DNA of 64,000 nucleotides, taken from positions 5,759,001 through 5,823,000 of the forward strand of contig NC_065417.1 of the NCBI RefSeq assembly GCF_024362695.1, written 5' to 3'. Under the pieces are notes generated by a model, which was given only the letters and a program-made list of their open reading frames with translations, did not search any database and was not told where the DNA came from. Source of the stretch: Pectinophora gossypiella (lineage: Eukaryota > Arthropoda > Insecta > Lepidoptera > Gelechiidae). The position numbers and the translations under genes are program-made. Of the stretch, positions 23,781-35,226 are shown in pieces (the stretch's first letter is position 1; each line of letters opens with the position of its first letter).

Positions 23781-24152
23781 GGCCCCAATTCCTGCAGACT
23801 CCTAATTTTATTTTAAATTAATCCCGTCATTTTCTTTCAATCCCGAAAAGGAATGGACGGATGATTGATTTGACTGACTGTAAATTTTAAAATGATTGAG
23901 TAACCCGGGCGATTAAGATAGGCTTCTCGCTGATATATAACCCATTTTACGTGTGCTGTCAACTTAATTTTGTCGAGTTATTGGCCAATATAACATTTTG
24001 GGAGGGTCTTTTAAATTTTGCATAAAATTGACGTGTGTTCCATACATTTTATGCCTGTCGATTACTCGTCCCTTTCCCTTTCTGCAGATAAGAAAATTAC
24101 AGGTATAACTTAAAATAAAGTTAGATGGTGTATACGTACTGGATTCAGCACC
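23781..24152 (+). repeat. MITE C, long copy
   Basis: Left arm CCCCAATTCCTGCAGACTCC and right arm ending GTATACGTACTGGATTCAGC are imperfect inverted repeats. The interior has CGTGTGTTCCATACATTTTA. About 370 bp, non-coding. Confidence 0.65.
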
Positions 24153-24177
24153 AATATATTACCTAAGTACAGTCATG

Positions 24178-24281
24178 AGCAATATCATGTACCCAATTTA
24201 GAACCCTGTCGCACTATAATAGTCAAAAAAGGTAATGTGACATGGTTTCAAAGTGTATACATATTAGTACTCGTGACCGTA
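24178..24281 (+). mobile_element. Mariner-type MITE, copy 6 (deleted)
   Basis: Both termini (TACAGTCATGAGC and CTCGTGACCGTA) are present; about 40 bp of the interior is missing. Confidence 0.7.
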
Positions 24282-25044
24282 CCTACCTAGAAAATGATAA
24301 AAGACATTATGAGAAATATTAGCACACAATAGTTGGCCCATTGCGAACTGACACAATGATATTCGAGTTGCTTTGTAGGAATGGGTAGGTATAGATTATA
24401 GATTAGACGTAGGTAATAAAAAAGTTCGTAGTGTGTTAGCGACCGAGTTTTAACACGTGTGTTGGTGTGAGCCATTTGAAACTATGAAATACTACCTATA
24501 TAACCTAACTGCTACCTACCTAGGTAGGCACCTACTACACAATATAACGCATATACCTACTTACTACGTAGGTGTGTCTTGCGTTAAAAAGCGGTAGTAT
24601 TTTTTCCGTATATATTAGGTACAATCAAAGGGCAAAAGTGCAGTCACTGAGCCCAGCGAATTATTTGTAAAAAGTGGTAAAAATTATAAACCATTAGTTT
24701 GTCATAATTATAAAATGTACGTTTTTGTAGGTATTTTTGGACTAGTACAGAAACGACATGTAACCAGGAGGTCTTAAGTGCAACCAGTTGATTTATTACT
24801 TTGCAAGAAACTGATTGGAATTTTGCACCTTATCGTACCTACTTCTGTGTTATGTGCATAAAGTTTATGGACTGGGATATGTATACGTAGATATTGTTAG
24901 GCAGAATAAGGAACAATTTATTAGATGAGCTATGGCTGTGTAGTAGGGGTCGACGAGAAATTGATGTAAGTACCTACCTACCTATCAATGGGCAATGCAT
25001 CAGGATTACCTTATCATCATCATCATCGTAGAAGTTGTTGCGCA
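24282..25044. other. Spacer holding inverted repeat partner
   Basis: 24672-24840 is the reverse-complement partner of 21038-21190. The remainder is rich in TACCTAC-type low complexity. No gene. Confidence 0.45.
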
Positions 25045-25113
25045 ATGCACACAAATGTCAAATAGCAACATTGCTTTTTTAGATGAATGACTTCGATGTA
25101 GACTTTTTAACCC
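25045..25113. repeat. MITE P fragment
   Basis: Half of the palindrome: AATGTCAAATAGCAACATTG and the end GATGAATGACTTCGATG. Confidence 0.5.
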
Positions 25114-25499
25114 CCCTTTTGTCAGTAAAAGACAACTTCCTAAAAACTTATTCTCCCAAAATACCTAGCTAGAATCGAACGTGATGCAATTATATTTATA
25201 CTTGGGTATACAGGCCAGTGCTAAACTAAAATTAATATTTGTAAGTAACCTATTTTTTGTGCCAAAACTCGATTCAATAGGCAGATCACCTTCAATAACC
25301 GTTGTCGAAATAGGAAGTGACGAACTTTATACAAGTTTTTACACCAATGAAGTAAAAGAACACGATTATCTTTTCTGCCTTGGCTGTTTGAATTGGCTCA
25401 TTTCAATACAAAATATGCCAGTTTACATCTACCTACAACAGCCATAATCTAATAAAAGTTTCTTGTGAAACTAAACTTAAATCAATTAGGTAACACAAT

Positions 25500-25844
25500 G
25501 GCCCCGATTCCTGCAGACACCTCCTAATTTTACTTTAAGTGATACCAGTCATTTTCTTATCCACCGAAAAGGAAAGGGACGGATGATTGAAGGCTCTTAA
25601 TTTTAGGAAGAATGAGTAAATTAATGGATAACCCGGGCGAATCAAAATGGTATCTCGCTTGTATGCAAACCGTTTGATAGTGTTAAATTTTTAGACGGTT
25701 GTTTTAGATTTGTGCTTTAAATTGACGTGTGTTCCATACATTTTATGATTGTCGATTACCCGTCCCTTTCTTTTTCGGCGAATAAGAAAATGACAGATAT
25801 AACTTAAAATAAAATTAGATGGTGTTTACACGAATTAGCACCAG
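25500..25844 (+). repeat. MITE C, best preserved copy
   Basis: Left end GCCCCGATTCCTGCAGACAC and right end GTGTTTACACGAATTAGCAC are imperfectly inverted. The subterminal pair is GGAAAGGGACGG and CCCGTCCCTTTC. A non-autonomous TIR element of unknown superfamily. The 88-codon frame upstream (25181-25447) has no recognisable features. Confidence 0.65.
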
Positions 25845-25924
25845 TAAGACAAATCTTACAAAAATTAAAATCATAGGTACCTAGTTAGTTAGGTAGGTAC
25901 TACTTCATTAATACCAGACCGTAA

Positions 25925-26251
25925 CGGCCTCCGAGGTCCAGTAGTTTGAGCGTTGTGCTCACAATCCGAAGGTTCCGGGTTCAAATCCCGGTAGGGACAT
26001 ATCACAAAAATCACTCTGTGATCCCTAATTTAGGATATTACAGGATGATAACGGGCTGATTGTCCGAAAGTAAGATGATCCGTATGATCCGTGCTTAGGA
26101 AGGTATGTTAAGCTGTTGGTCCCCGTTAATACTTACTGATGCAAGTTAGTAGTCGTTACATGAGCCATGTCAGGGGACTTTGGCGGCTCAATAGTAACCC
26201 TGATGCTTGATGAGGTTGGTAATCCACCTCAAAACGCACACGATAGAAGAA
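25925..26251 (+). mobile_element. tRNA-derived SINE II
   Basis: Diverged head (B box GGTTCAAATCCCGG), central domain degraded, end CACACGATAGAAGAAG. Confidence 0.75.
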
Positions 26252-26724
26252 GACGACCAGACCGTTCTTTGCCTACCTACTTAGCAACCTACGGTAGAAA
26301 TAAAGACGATTCGTGCAACGTCATTGAAGTCGATTCTAGTAATAACAGATTTATCAAAATCTAAATAGACACCTAGACATCTAGCATAGGTTGTAACAGT
26401 AGATACGATAGTAAACAAGGTAACAACGTAGTAATCATGTTCCGTAGGTAACTAGATTTAATCGATGCCGACGCTCATCCGATCGAGGAACAAGTCCAAA
26501 GGTTGTATTTCGTTTGTCAAAGATTGTATAATAACTTGCCAAGTAAGTTCACATTTCAAAATATGCTTTGGAACTATCAAATGAAACATTATATAAGGCA
26601 GCTAGAATTCGAATATATTACACGCGAATAAATTACTTTCCTTGTCAGATTCGACTATGCGCGAACGATAACGCCGATACCGAAGATTAGGCCCATAAAA
26701 ATGCAGATAGCAAATATTACTCAC

Positions 26725-26876
26725 TTTCCCTTGAAGTAGTCAGAGATCTGGCTCATCTTCCAGAAGATCTGGAGAAGCAGCATGAGCAGTGTGTGGTTGA
26801 TCCAGGTGTACAACTTGTAGCAGCTCTCCATGGCGCCACGTTCCCACAATATCTTCAACAACGAAACCTCACTCAT
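26725..26876 (-). CDS. Host first coding exon, possible acyl-CoA reductase
   Basis: A minus-strand ATG at 26876 opens 51 codons ending ...MSQISDYFKGK. The sequence then reads GGAAA/GTGAGT, a good 5' splice site, so the last codon (AA-) is completed by the next exon. A second ATG at codon 16 has a stronger context (GCCATGG). Residues 22-41 (YTWINHTLLMLLLQIFWKM) look membrane-embedded. The final SDYFKGK resembles the residues just before the Rossmann glycine motif of insect fatty acyl-CoA reductases (x-FYxGK-x-x-x-x-TGGTGF). That assignment is a guess from a short match. No downstream exon was found at lower coordinates, so the gene would need a long intron or would run off the window. Codon usage is GC-richer than its surroundings and no repeat overlaps it. 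Confidence 0.5.
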
Positions 26877-27130
26877 CCGTCACTCGTCAATTTGCAAGTG
26901 TAATTCGAAAACGAACGAGTTCGAAAACACTGTTTTAAAAGTCAACGTCGCCGAATGAACGAACGTGCGCCGCGGTCGGTAGCCAAGGGTAGTTTGCCGG
27001 CTTATCAATGTAGTCGAGCGGCTTGGACGAAAATAGCCAAGATAGTCGACGCGCTGTGGATTTGACCGCACGCGGCCGCCGGTGCAAGCGAACTGGCCCT
27101 GAGTTCCACTCCGCTACTCACACAAGCCAC
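26877..27130 (-). promoter_or_regulatory. GC-rich upstream region of host exon
   Basis: This is the only non-repeat stretch of the window with many CpGs (GCCGGCGGCCGC-like runs around 27070). It lies directly upstream of the 26876 ATG. On the minus strand AAAACAGTGTT near 26930 resembles the arthropod initiator (TCAGT type). Promoter function is inferred from position and composition only. Confidence 0.35.
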
Positions 27131-27718
27131 GATGACGAAAGATGACTCAGTACCAGTGCCACAGTACTCGTATCACGCTTCATATCTCGGCGCGGAATGC
27201 ACGGAACCCGAACTCTGTATCCCTCGAACAATGTCAAAACAATTGTCTGTTACCGCCTTTTTTTGGATGCCTTTTGATAAAAAATTTTTTTTTATTCTCT
27301 ATTTGCTTGTTAGCAGCTGCATTTCTCATAACTGTTGCACGCGTTGGTTTGAGTAATTTTATTTACGAGTAGCGTTGCAATACGATGTTAAGATTCTGAT
27401 TACAAAATCAATAACAACAATCAAATCTAATCGTAAACATTGAATTGATCGTTCCTGTACCTACGTACCTAATTAAAGTTTGTTGAATAAAGTTAATTGG
27501 AAATGAAGAATCATTAAAAGAAAAGTAGCCGGGGAATAAATACCTATTAATTAAGTAGGTACTTTTCTATTTCGTTGACGTCATTGACCATTATAGGTAG
27601 TAATTACCTACTTAAATGTTTTGTTTCTATGGTGTGTTAATTTGGTATTTATGAATATCGTGCTACGCTACCGTACCTTCTGTATTTAACATACCTACCT
27701 ACAAAAAATAACACACAT
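27131..27718. other. Spacer
   Basis: Two overlapping plus-strand frames at 27132-27372 share the same DNA and show no protein features. The rest is AT-rich. Confidence 0.35.
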
Positions 27719-27830
27719 ACATACATAAACTCACGCCCGTAATCCCTAATGGGGTGGGCAGAGCCACAAGTAATCAAAGACAACTTGCAGCCACTGTTGA
27801 TACGAAAAATAAGTGGTTCGATAAGTACCT
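27719..27830 (-). repeat. SINE VI, 3' part
   Basis: On the minus strand: CAACAGTGGCTGCAAGTTG, GTGGCTCTGCCCACCCC, GGGCGTGAGTTTATGTATGT. Confidence 0.65.
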
Positions 27831-29086
27831 ACATATAGGTATATCAATTGCTTACATAGTATAATTTTGGTTTTACCATCTAAATTTTATCTACATGACA
27901 AAAAAAATGAAATTTTGTGACTGATTTTCTTTCGTATCTGAGGATTTCAATTACAGTAGCTATGGCTAAAATTCCAGAATGTTCTTCAAAAAGGTCCATT
28001 TGTTTGCAAGCCATACCATTCTTGTCTTACAGAGAGACTTCAATATCGAGCGTGCTTGTATTTATCTGGTGAATTCTTGGCGATAAGTCCAACTGCGGTC
28101 GCTTCTTCCGCTTCCCTTCCCATGAGCTTTAGACTTGTATTACTTACATACTTACCTACGTTTTTTTATTTATTTACCTAAACGGAGTAGCATTGCAAAT
28201 TGAGTACATGTTGGACTTAATTTTCCGAAAAAAAAAAAGAATGATTACGTACTTCGGAAGGCACATATCCATTGGTGCCGCCTGGTGGACTATGCTCCAT
28301 ACCAAACTGCAAAAAATTAGTTTGAATTCATGTTTGGATCATAAGTAATTGATATGACTTGGTTTTCCTGGATCATAGGCTGCATAGCTGGCGAGGAGAG
28401 TGCACTTCTGTCTAACCCTTCGGGGATATAGGCGTGATGTTATCTATGAAAGCTGTACCAAAATTATGTGCAAGACACTTTTAAAATCATCCTAATACAT
28501 TGTGATGCGAATTTACAAATAAGCGTAAAAAATATCCCCTGTACGTACCTATACATGACACCCTCAACCCTATAACGCAGTCACACCCCGGACACTTCAT
28601 ACAAATAACCTCGTACCACACACTGACGTTATCGTACACACGCAACTGTGTGTGTGACATCTGACGTCATACGATTCAAGTCTAATCTATGTCCGAGGGG
28701 GTGAGACTCGGTGAGAGAAACCTAGCTCGAACGGTGGTGGGGAGCGGAGAGTTGCCATTCTATACGTAGTATACATATATTTTTCCTTATTCTATGACGC
28801 AGGTAAGAAGGCAACGACTTGTTTAAAGGACATTGTGGTTTCTTTATTGAATGGCCACGACAAATACTATATCGAAAGTAGGTTAGGTTTGTACACCGAC
28901 GAAGATTGATCGTAGTTTGATAATAAAGTGTTGTACTGCCACTTACCAGGAAATACATCGTAGGGATGGGAGTAACATAGTAATCGTGTACTCACAGTAT
29001 TCATATAATATTCATTTGGTGACTAAATACCTGTTTATTAGTTCGGTTTTCTTGTTTAGAATATACGCCAGTACTTTTACTTAAGT
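27831..29086. other. Spacer with scattered repeat fragments
   Basis: 28310-28440 is a SINE IV/V-like remnant. 28680-28960 shares CGTTCTACACGTAGT-like sequence with 62590-62625. No gene recognised. Confidence 0.35.
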
Positions 29087-29277
29087 TTGTAGTCGATACA
29101 TGATCTAGGAACCTCTGGTGGCTCAATAGTAACTCTGACTTCGGATTTTTTTATTTTATCTATACTTATAATAAATCTGTAGAGAGGTCAATTCTGTACA
29201 TTAAATATTTTTTCAAAATAACTATCAGGGGGTGATAAGTGGTCGATACTGATGCCAAAAATGCAATCAGTAAAATT

Positions 29278-29280
<3 letters not shown>

Positions 29281-29350
<70 letters not shown>
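29281..29350 (+). repeat. (CTGT)n microsatellite
   Basis: About 17 CTGT units near the Helitron 5' end. The CLSVCLSV frames reading through it are artefacts. Confidence 0.9.
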
Positions 29351-29580
29351 ATGTTCCTTATAGAAACAAAAACTACTGGACGGATTTTAATGAAACTTGG
29401 TACAATTATTCTTCACACTCCTGGACAGGTTATAGTATACTTTTCATCAATCACGCTACAATCAATAGGAGCAGAGTAGTGAAGGGAAATCCTTTTGTAT
29501 GAAAAATCTAAACCGCTCAAGTTAGACGTTTGAAATTTGGCATGCAGGTACCTTAGATACCGTAGAGGTGCACTAAGAAA

Positions 29581-30920
29581 GGAATTCCCGAAATTCCTAC
29601 GGGAACGGGAATTAGCGGGAAAATCCTTTTGTATGAAAAATCTAAACCACTCAAGTTAGACGTTTGAAATTTGGCATGCAGGTACCTTAGATACCGTAGA
29701 GGTACACTAAGAAAGGAATTCCCGAAATTCCCACGGGAACGGGAATTAGCGGGAAAATCCTTTTGTATGAAAAATCTAAACCACTCAAGTTAGACGTTTG
29801 AAATTTGGCATGCAGATACCTTAGATACCGTAGAGGTGCACTAAGAAAGGAATTCCCGAAATTCCCACGAGAACGGGAATTAGCGGGAAAATCCTTTTGT
29901 ATGAAAAATCTAAACCACTCAAGTTAGACGTTTGAAATTTGTCATGCAGGTACCTTAGATACCGTAGAGGTGTACTAAGAAAGGAATTCCCGAAATTCCC
30001 ACGGGAACGCCAATTAGCGGGAAAATCCTTTTGTATGAAAAATCTAAACCACTCAAGTTAGACGTTTGAAATTTGGCATGCAGGTACCATAGGTACCGTA
30101 AAGGTGCACTAAGAAAGGAATTCCCAAAATTCTCACGGGAACGGGAATTAACGGGAAAATCCTTTTGTATGAAAAATCTAAACCATTCAAGTTAGATATT
30201 TGAAATTTGGCTCGCAGGTACCTTAGATACCGTAGAGGTGCACTAAGAAAGGAATTCCCGAAATTCCCACGGGAACGGGAATTAGCGGGAAAATCCTTTT
30301 GTATGAAAAATCTAAACCACTCAAGTTAGACGTTTGAAATTTGTCATGCAGGTACCTTAAATACCGTAGAGGTACACTAAGAAAGGAATTCCCGAAATTC
30401 CCACGGGAACGGGAATTAGCGGGAAAATCCTTTTGTATGAAAAATCTAAACCACTCAAGTTAGACGTTTGAAATTTGGCATGCAGGTACCATAGGTACCG
30501 TAGAGGTGCACTAAGAAAGGAATTCCCGAAATTCCCACGAGAACGGGAATTAGCGGGAAAATCCTTTTGTATGAAAAATCTAAACCACTCAAGTTAGACG
30601 TTTGAAATTTGTCATGCAGGTACCTTAGATGCCGTAGAGGTGTACTAAGAAAGGAATTCCCGAAATTCCCACGGAAACGGGAATTAGCGGGAAAATCCTT
30701 TTGTATGAAAAATCTAAACCACTCAAGTTAGACGTTTGAAATTTGGCATGCAGGTACCATAGGTACCGTAGAGGTGCACTAAGAAAGGAATTCCCGAAAT
30801 TCCCACGGGAACGGGAATTAGCGGGAAAATCCTTTTGTATGAAAAATCTAAACCACTCAAGTTAGACGTTTGAAATTTGGCATGCAGGTACTTTAGTAAA
30901 CTTAAAGCTTAGTTGCAACA
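29581..30920 (+). repeat. Ten 134-bp tandem units
   Basis: The motif GGAATTCCC recurs at 29581, 29715, 29849, 29983, 30117, 30251, 30385, 30519, 30653 and 30787, exactly 134 bp apart. Units differ by a few bases (for example TACCTTAGATACC against TACCATAGGTACC), so they did not all arise in one step. Each has the inverted pair GGGAATTCC-like/GAATTCCC. No reading frame crosses the units. Confidence 0.92.
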
Positions 30921-31769
30921 GGATATTACAAAATTCCCACGGGAACGGTAGTTAGCGGGAAAAACATTTGTATGAAAAAATCAAATCTAAATAAAAGGAG
31001 AAACTGACTGACTCAGTGACTGACATATCAACGCATAGCCTGAACGGCTAAACGTAGGCATTTGAAATTTGGAAGGGACATAGCTTAGGTACCGTAGAGG
31101 TGCACTAAGAAAGGAATTCCCGGAATTCCCACGGGAACGGAAATTTGCGGGAAAATCCTTTTGTATGAAAAATCTAAACCGCTTAAGTTAGACGCTTGAA
31201 ATTTGGCATGCAGGTACCTTAGTTAACTTAAAGCTTAGTTGCAACAGGATATTGCAAAATTCCCACGGAAACGGGAGTAAGCGAAAAAAAAACATTTGTA
31301 TGAAAAAATCGAAACCGCCTAAGATAGATGTTTTCAATTCAATTCAATTAAATTATTTATTGCATTCCATGTAGTACAATGGGGTGTTACATAGGCATAG
31401 GAACTAAAACATGGACCCTGTAGGGCACAGCAACGTTGAAGGGAAGAGAGGAAGTGTGTATTAAAATTAAAACTCAATGAACAATCAATTAAAAAAAAAA
31501 ATCAATTCAATCAATTGATTCAATCTAGCATGCATGCATACCTTAGTAAATATAAAGTTTATTTTTGGCTGTATTTTGAAAAATGGGAGTTATTGGGAAA
31601 AAAAAATTATGAAAAAATCTAAACTGCATAAGTATGCACTCCCACACACACAAAGATCTCTCTCTTATATAACACGCCACGCGGACGAAGTCGCGGGCAA
31701 AAGCTAGTTTATTATAAAAAATTAAAAAGTACATGATTATATTTAATAAGTAAATGGTCCTGATTCCTG

Positions 31770-31915
31770 TACGGTCGCGATCATTAATATGTATACACTT
31801 TGGTACCATGTCACATTAACTTTTTTGACATATTGAACTGTAAGTCTCACTAAATGTCAAATATGTTAGTGCGACAGAGTCCTAAAGTGGGTACATTATA
31901 TTGCTCATGACTGTA
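31770..31915 (-). mobile_element. Mariner-type MITE, copy 7 (full)
   Basis: TACGGTCGCGATC to GCTCATGACTGTA, 146 bp, close in sequence to copy 5. Confidence 0.75.
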
Positions 31916-32331
31916 CACACCATCAAATTACAATTAAAAAAAATGGCCGCCATTTGCCATCGTACCTAGTAGTCTTTTCTGTTTCTCTTATTTTGGTGCA
32001 ATAAAGTGTCGGTATGTAAATTTGTTTTTATTCGTTTACTTAAAAGTTGACTACACACGTGACAATGAGAATACGAAACACAATAGGCTACTAGACAACC
32101 TACTTAGTTAAAATAAGATACTTTTTACGAAACGTGAAAATCGAAAGTTTTCTATGGAGTTTGTATGGAAATACTGTTCTGGGAAATGCGTCATCAATGA
32201 AAGTAAAATGAGATTGATTATTGATCATCTTGGACTGGCGTCAATTTTTAGCATTTTACAATTTATCTTTAACCAAGTCAAATACCCTATTTTAATTCTA
32301 TTGGCTCATTTATTACGTTGCAATATGCATT
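31916..32331. other. Spacer
   Basis: No gene; a 72-codon frame at 32154-32372 has no features and enters element T. Confidence 0.35.
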
Positions 32332-32856
32332 GTGAGGGAATTTCCAATCGACGTTCCCCAAATACACGATAGATGGCGTTGTTGACTTTATTATTTTCTC
32401 ATTGCTGGGGTACGTAATTTTGCAAAAATGTAAAGTAATGGCAGAAGCATCCTCTCTCTCTCTCTATTTAAGAGCTGTGCTCTTGTCGGTGGAGTAATCG
32501 CCATTCCTCTCTTCTTCCCGCCAAAACCTTCACCTCCCGATACGACACGACCTGCACCTTCTCTTTTATTTGTTTCATAAATTAAGCATATATAAAACTA
32601 ATTGTTGCTTAATACACATTGTGTATAGAATGATGATGCTACCTACATTGCTTCTCTTTATTATGATCAGAATAATAGGTAATGGGTGGCAGTTGTAATT
32701 GTACCTTAGTGCGATAAAAAGGATCATCATTATCCAAAAACAAAGACAAAAGATGCATATGTCTGTTATCCATGAAATTAGAAGTTTAAAGGAACAAAAA
32801 ACTTAACAACGCCATCTATCGTGTTTTTGGGGAACGCTGATTGGAAAATCCCTCAT
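32332..32856. mobile_element. TIR element T, 50-bp inverted ends
   Basis: Left GAGGGAATTTCCAATCGACG...ACACGATAGATGGCGTTGTT and right AACGCCATCTATCGTG...GGAAAATCCCTC are inverted repeats of about 50 bp. The interior matches 4220-4680. A reversed LINE A piece (about 32471-32575) is nested inside. No transposase frame. Confidence 0.7.
32471..32575 (-). pseudogene. LINE A 3' end, inverted, nested in T
   Basis: The minus strand reads KQIKEKVQVVSYREVK ... LLHRQEHSS-stop, homologous to LINE A's C-terminus. It is absent from the other T copy, so it arrived later. Confidence 0.65.
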
Positions 32857-32905
32857 TATTCATACTAGTTTGAATTTTTGTGGACTATGAAGTTTACCTG
32901 TTCCA

Positions 32906-33150
32906 TAAGTCAAATTCAAATTCAAAAATATCTTTATTCAGTACGTAACATAGTTACACTTTGAATCATCAATTAACAACAAAAGTAACAACAAATAACA
33001 TCCCATCACTAGAGACGGTGTTTAAGTAATTGCAACACTATGTGCCTCTGGTTAATTTATTGGCACTCCTCTTTACGACCACGCCCTCATTTCTTCGAGG
33101 GTGGATGGTCGCTCCACATGCCAATTTGTATTTGTCCTAATTATACTGGC
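32906..33150 (-). repeat. LINE tail remnant
   Basis: ATTCAAATTCAAAAATATCT and TTTATTCAG at the left edge is a typical reversed LINE 3' terminus. The rest is unrecognised. Confidence 0.4.
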
Positions 33151-34539
33151 TATTCTACATATTATTCTACACCAAATAAGACACGACGAATTTATTAAAA
33201 ACATCATAGAAGGAAAGCTAGAAGGAAAGAGAGGAAGGGGAAGACCAAGAAGAGCTTACATGGAACAGATTAAAGAAAAGGTTGACGTCGTGTCTTATAG
33301 GGAAGTTAATGAATTGGCCTTTGATAGACTGGAATGAGGAGCTCGGTGGCGCAGCGGTTAACGCGCTCGGTCTGCGATTGTTGAAGTTAAGCAACTTTCG
33401 CAAAGGCCGGTCATAGGATGGGTGACCACAAAAAAAAAAGTTTTCATCTCGAACTCCTCCCAAGTAGCACCGGTCTGGAGGCTTAAAACTAAATTATCTA
33501 TTGATAGTCTATTCGTGGTTTATTTCTAGACAAGGGCTTTCTACAGATGGCTTTTATAAAGTATTAGTATTCTTATAGAGTATCTTCACTAATATTTGAT
33601 TATTTTTAGATAATTTGCTCTATAGAGCACTTATTTTAAGTACATTTCTAGGTATGACGATTATCTTAAGACAATATTATCTATAAGTAATGAATAAAGC
33701 CTAGACGAACCTATTTTCAAGATATTTTATAGATAAGATGGTATATTTTAAGATATAACTTTCTACAAATATTCAATTTTAGCTAGTGGTACTCTTATCT
33801 TTGTTTTAGAGAGACACTAAAGTCTAAATAAACTACTTTTATAGATATGTTATAGTTATTCTAAAAATTTGCTAGTGAAACAGTGTTTCCAGTGTTTATT
33901 TGCCTAACAATAGCATAACTAAGTGCAATTTTACTAGATCGATTGGCTTTATGCAACGGAGACAGTAAAAATTTAAAGATCACGATCTCATTTTTTGGGG
34001 TTCCCAGCTGGTTCTGACGTGAGCGTTCAGCCGATATATTGCATCATACTCAAGATATAGTTCAAGAGGCGAGAGATTAAATGCTTTGGACCGACTTAGA
34101 GGTCTTAGAGGACCTTGGATGTGTTAATTTCTTAGATCGTAATGACATAACTTTTTATATTATTCATGGATGTGTACAAATTGACGCCGAGTATAAAGGT
34201 GATCTTTGTGGTGGTGCCTTTGAGATGGAGGGGGCTGGTGAAGCGATTTGCCACTTGTACCTGTAAGAGGGGTATTAATCTACCCACCAATTTAAATTTA
34301 AAACTTATTTGTCAATCATGACTTTTATTCAAACAAAAATCGACTTTATTATTACTTCACTGTGATTGTTATTGGTAGTTGTAGGGTCGTATGCTGATTG
34401 ACGGATTGCCATGGACAAACCACCAAACCACCACCATAGACAAAAGAAATGCACAAAAATGAAGTTTAGAAAAAGCGACCTTATTATTACTGCACTGCGG
34501 TCACAAATCATTTTAGGGTCGTGTGCTGATTGACGGAAT

Positions 34540-34860
34540 ACCACACGGCCCCCAACTACCTGCGGTCGGCCACCGGCAAGACCGTGCCTCGAATCCCACT
34601 ACCCTCCAGAGGGAGCTTCCCGGCCTGACGTCGCTTAAGGATCCAAATCGGTTCTAAGCAACACAACAACAGCGCTCAGACGGAACGCAGCAAGTGGCTT
34701 GGCGCCTGGCTCCGGCGGGAGGGTGGTAGCTAACCAGGTGGCGGGGTCTACCACCAGCTAAAAGAGGTGTTATGTTTCGAATTACCCTTAGTCAACTCTT
34801 ACGACACCCACGGGAAGAGGGGGGCGGCGACAATCGTATTCTTTCTCCGTCGCCGCACGG
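34540..34860 (-). repeat. GC-rich interspersed repeat
   Basis: A sharp GC-rich island in AT-rich DNA. The minus strand contains CCCGTGGGTGTCGTAAGAG and GACTAAGGGTAATTCGAAAC, a motif familiar from insect retroposon ends. The class is not established and there is no coding frame. The 61-codon frame just before it (34081-34266) is not recognised. Confidence 0.4.
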
Positions 34861-35114
34861 ATAAAAATTCTATTTTGCAATAGCGAGTTCTATTTTGCAG
34901 AATGAATAATATCAGGAGAAAATAACCTGTGTCATCGTCATTATATACCATTAAAAAAAAAGAAATATGCTAGATTTGAAAAAACTAAAACTCTAGGAAT
35001 CTCTAATATTGCAAGTAAGTCCAATAATAAAATTCACCTAAGAGGTAGAAAAACGTACAGAACGTCTATTATTAAATTTCTTTATACTTATTTAAATAAA
35101 AAAAAAATAAAATA

Positions 35115-35226
35115 CATACATACATAAACTCACGCCCGTATTCCCTGAAGGGGTAGGCAGAACTACAAATCAAGAAACTATTTGCAGCCACTTATAATAC
35201 AAAATCCTAAGGTGGATAATGATGAA
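35115..35226 (-). repeat. SINE VI, 3' part
   Basis: CATACATACATAAACTCACG and TACCCCTTC-like sequence; reversed 3' end of SINE VI inside the DNA transposon. Confidence 0.6.

Larger units (their letters stand above)
29159..31707 (+). mobile_element. Non-autonomous Helitron, about 2.55 kb
   Basis: It begins TCTATACTTATAATAAATC right after an A and ends GCGGGCAAAAGCTAG followed by T, which are the 5'-TC and CTAG-3' termini and A/T insertion site of Helitrons. A short stem (CGCGGACGAAGTCGCG) lies just before the 3' end. There is no Rep/helicase. Contents in order: a (CTGT)n tract at 29281-29350, ten 134-bp tandem units, a diverged extra unit (31085-31210), and an unrelated insertion at about 31325-31540. 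Confidence 0.85.

Noticed and set aside
25181..25447. 88-codon frame as a host gene
   Set aside because: No recognisable motif, no splice or start support beyond a GTG-ATG; could not be supported.
27132..27372. Two overlapping frames of 74 and 76 codons
   Set aside because: Overlap in different phases, low-complexity FFF tail, no domain; chance frames.
29239..29502. Open frames encoding CLSVCLSV repeats
   Set aside because: They translate the (CTGT)n microsatellite in two phases; artefact of the repeat.
29581..30920. CRISPR-like regular array
   Set aside because: The whole 134-bp unit repeats with no unique spacers, the context is a Helitron, and the DNA is eukaryotic.
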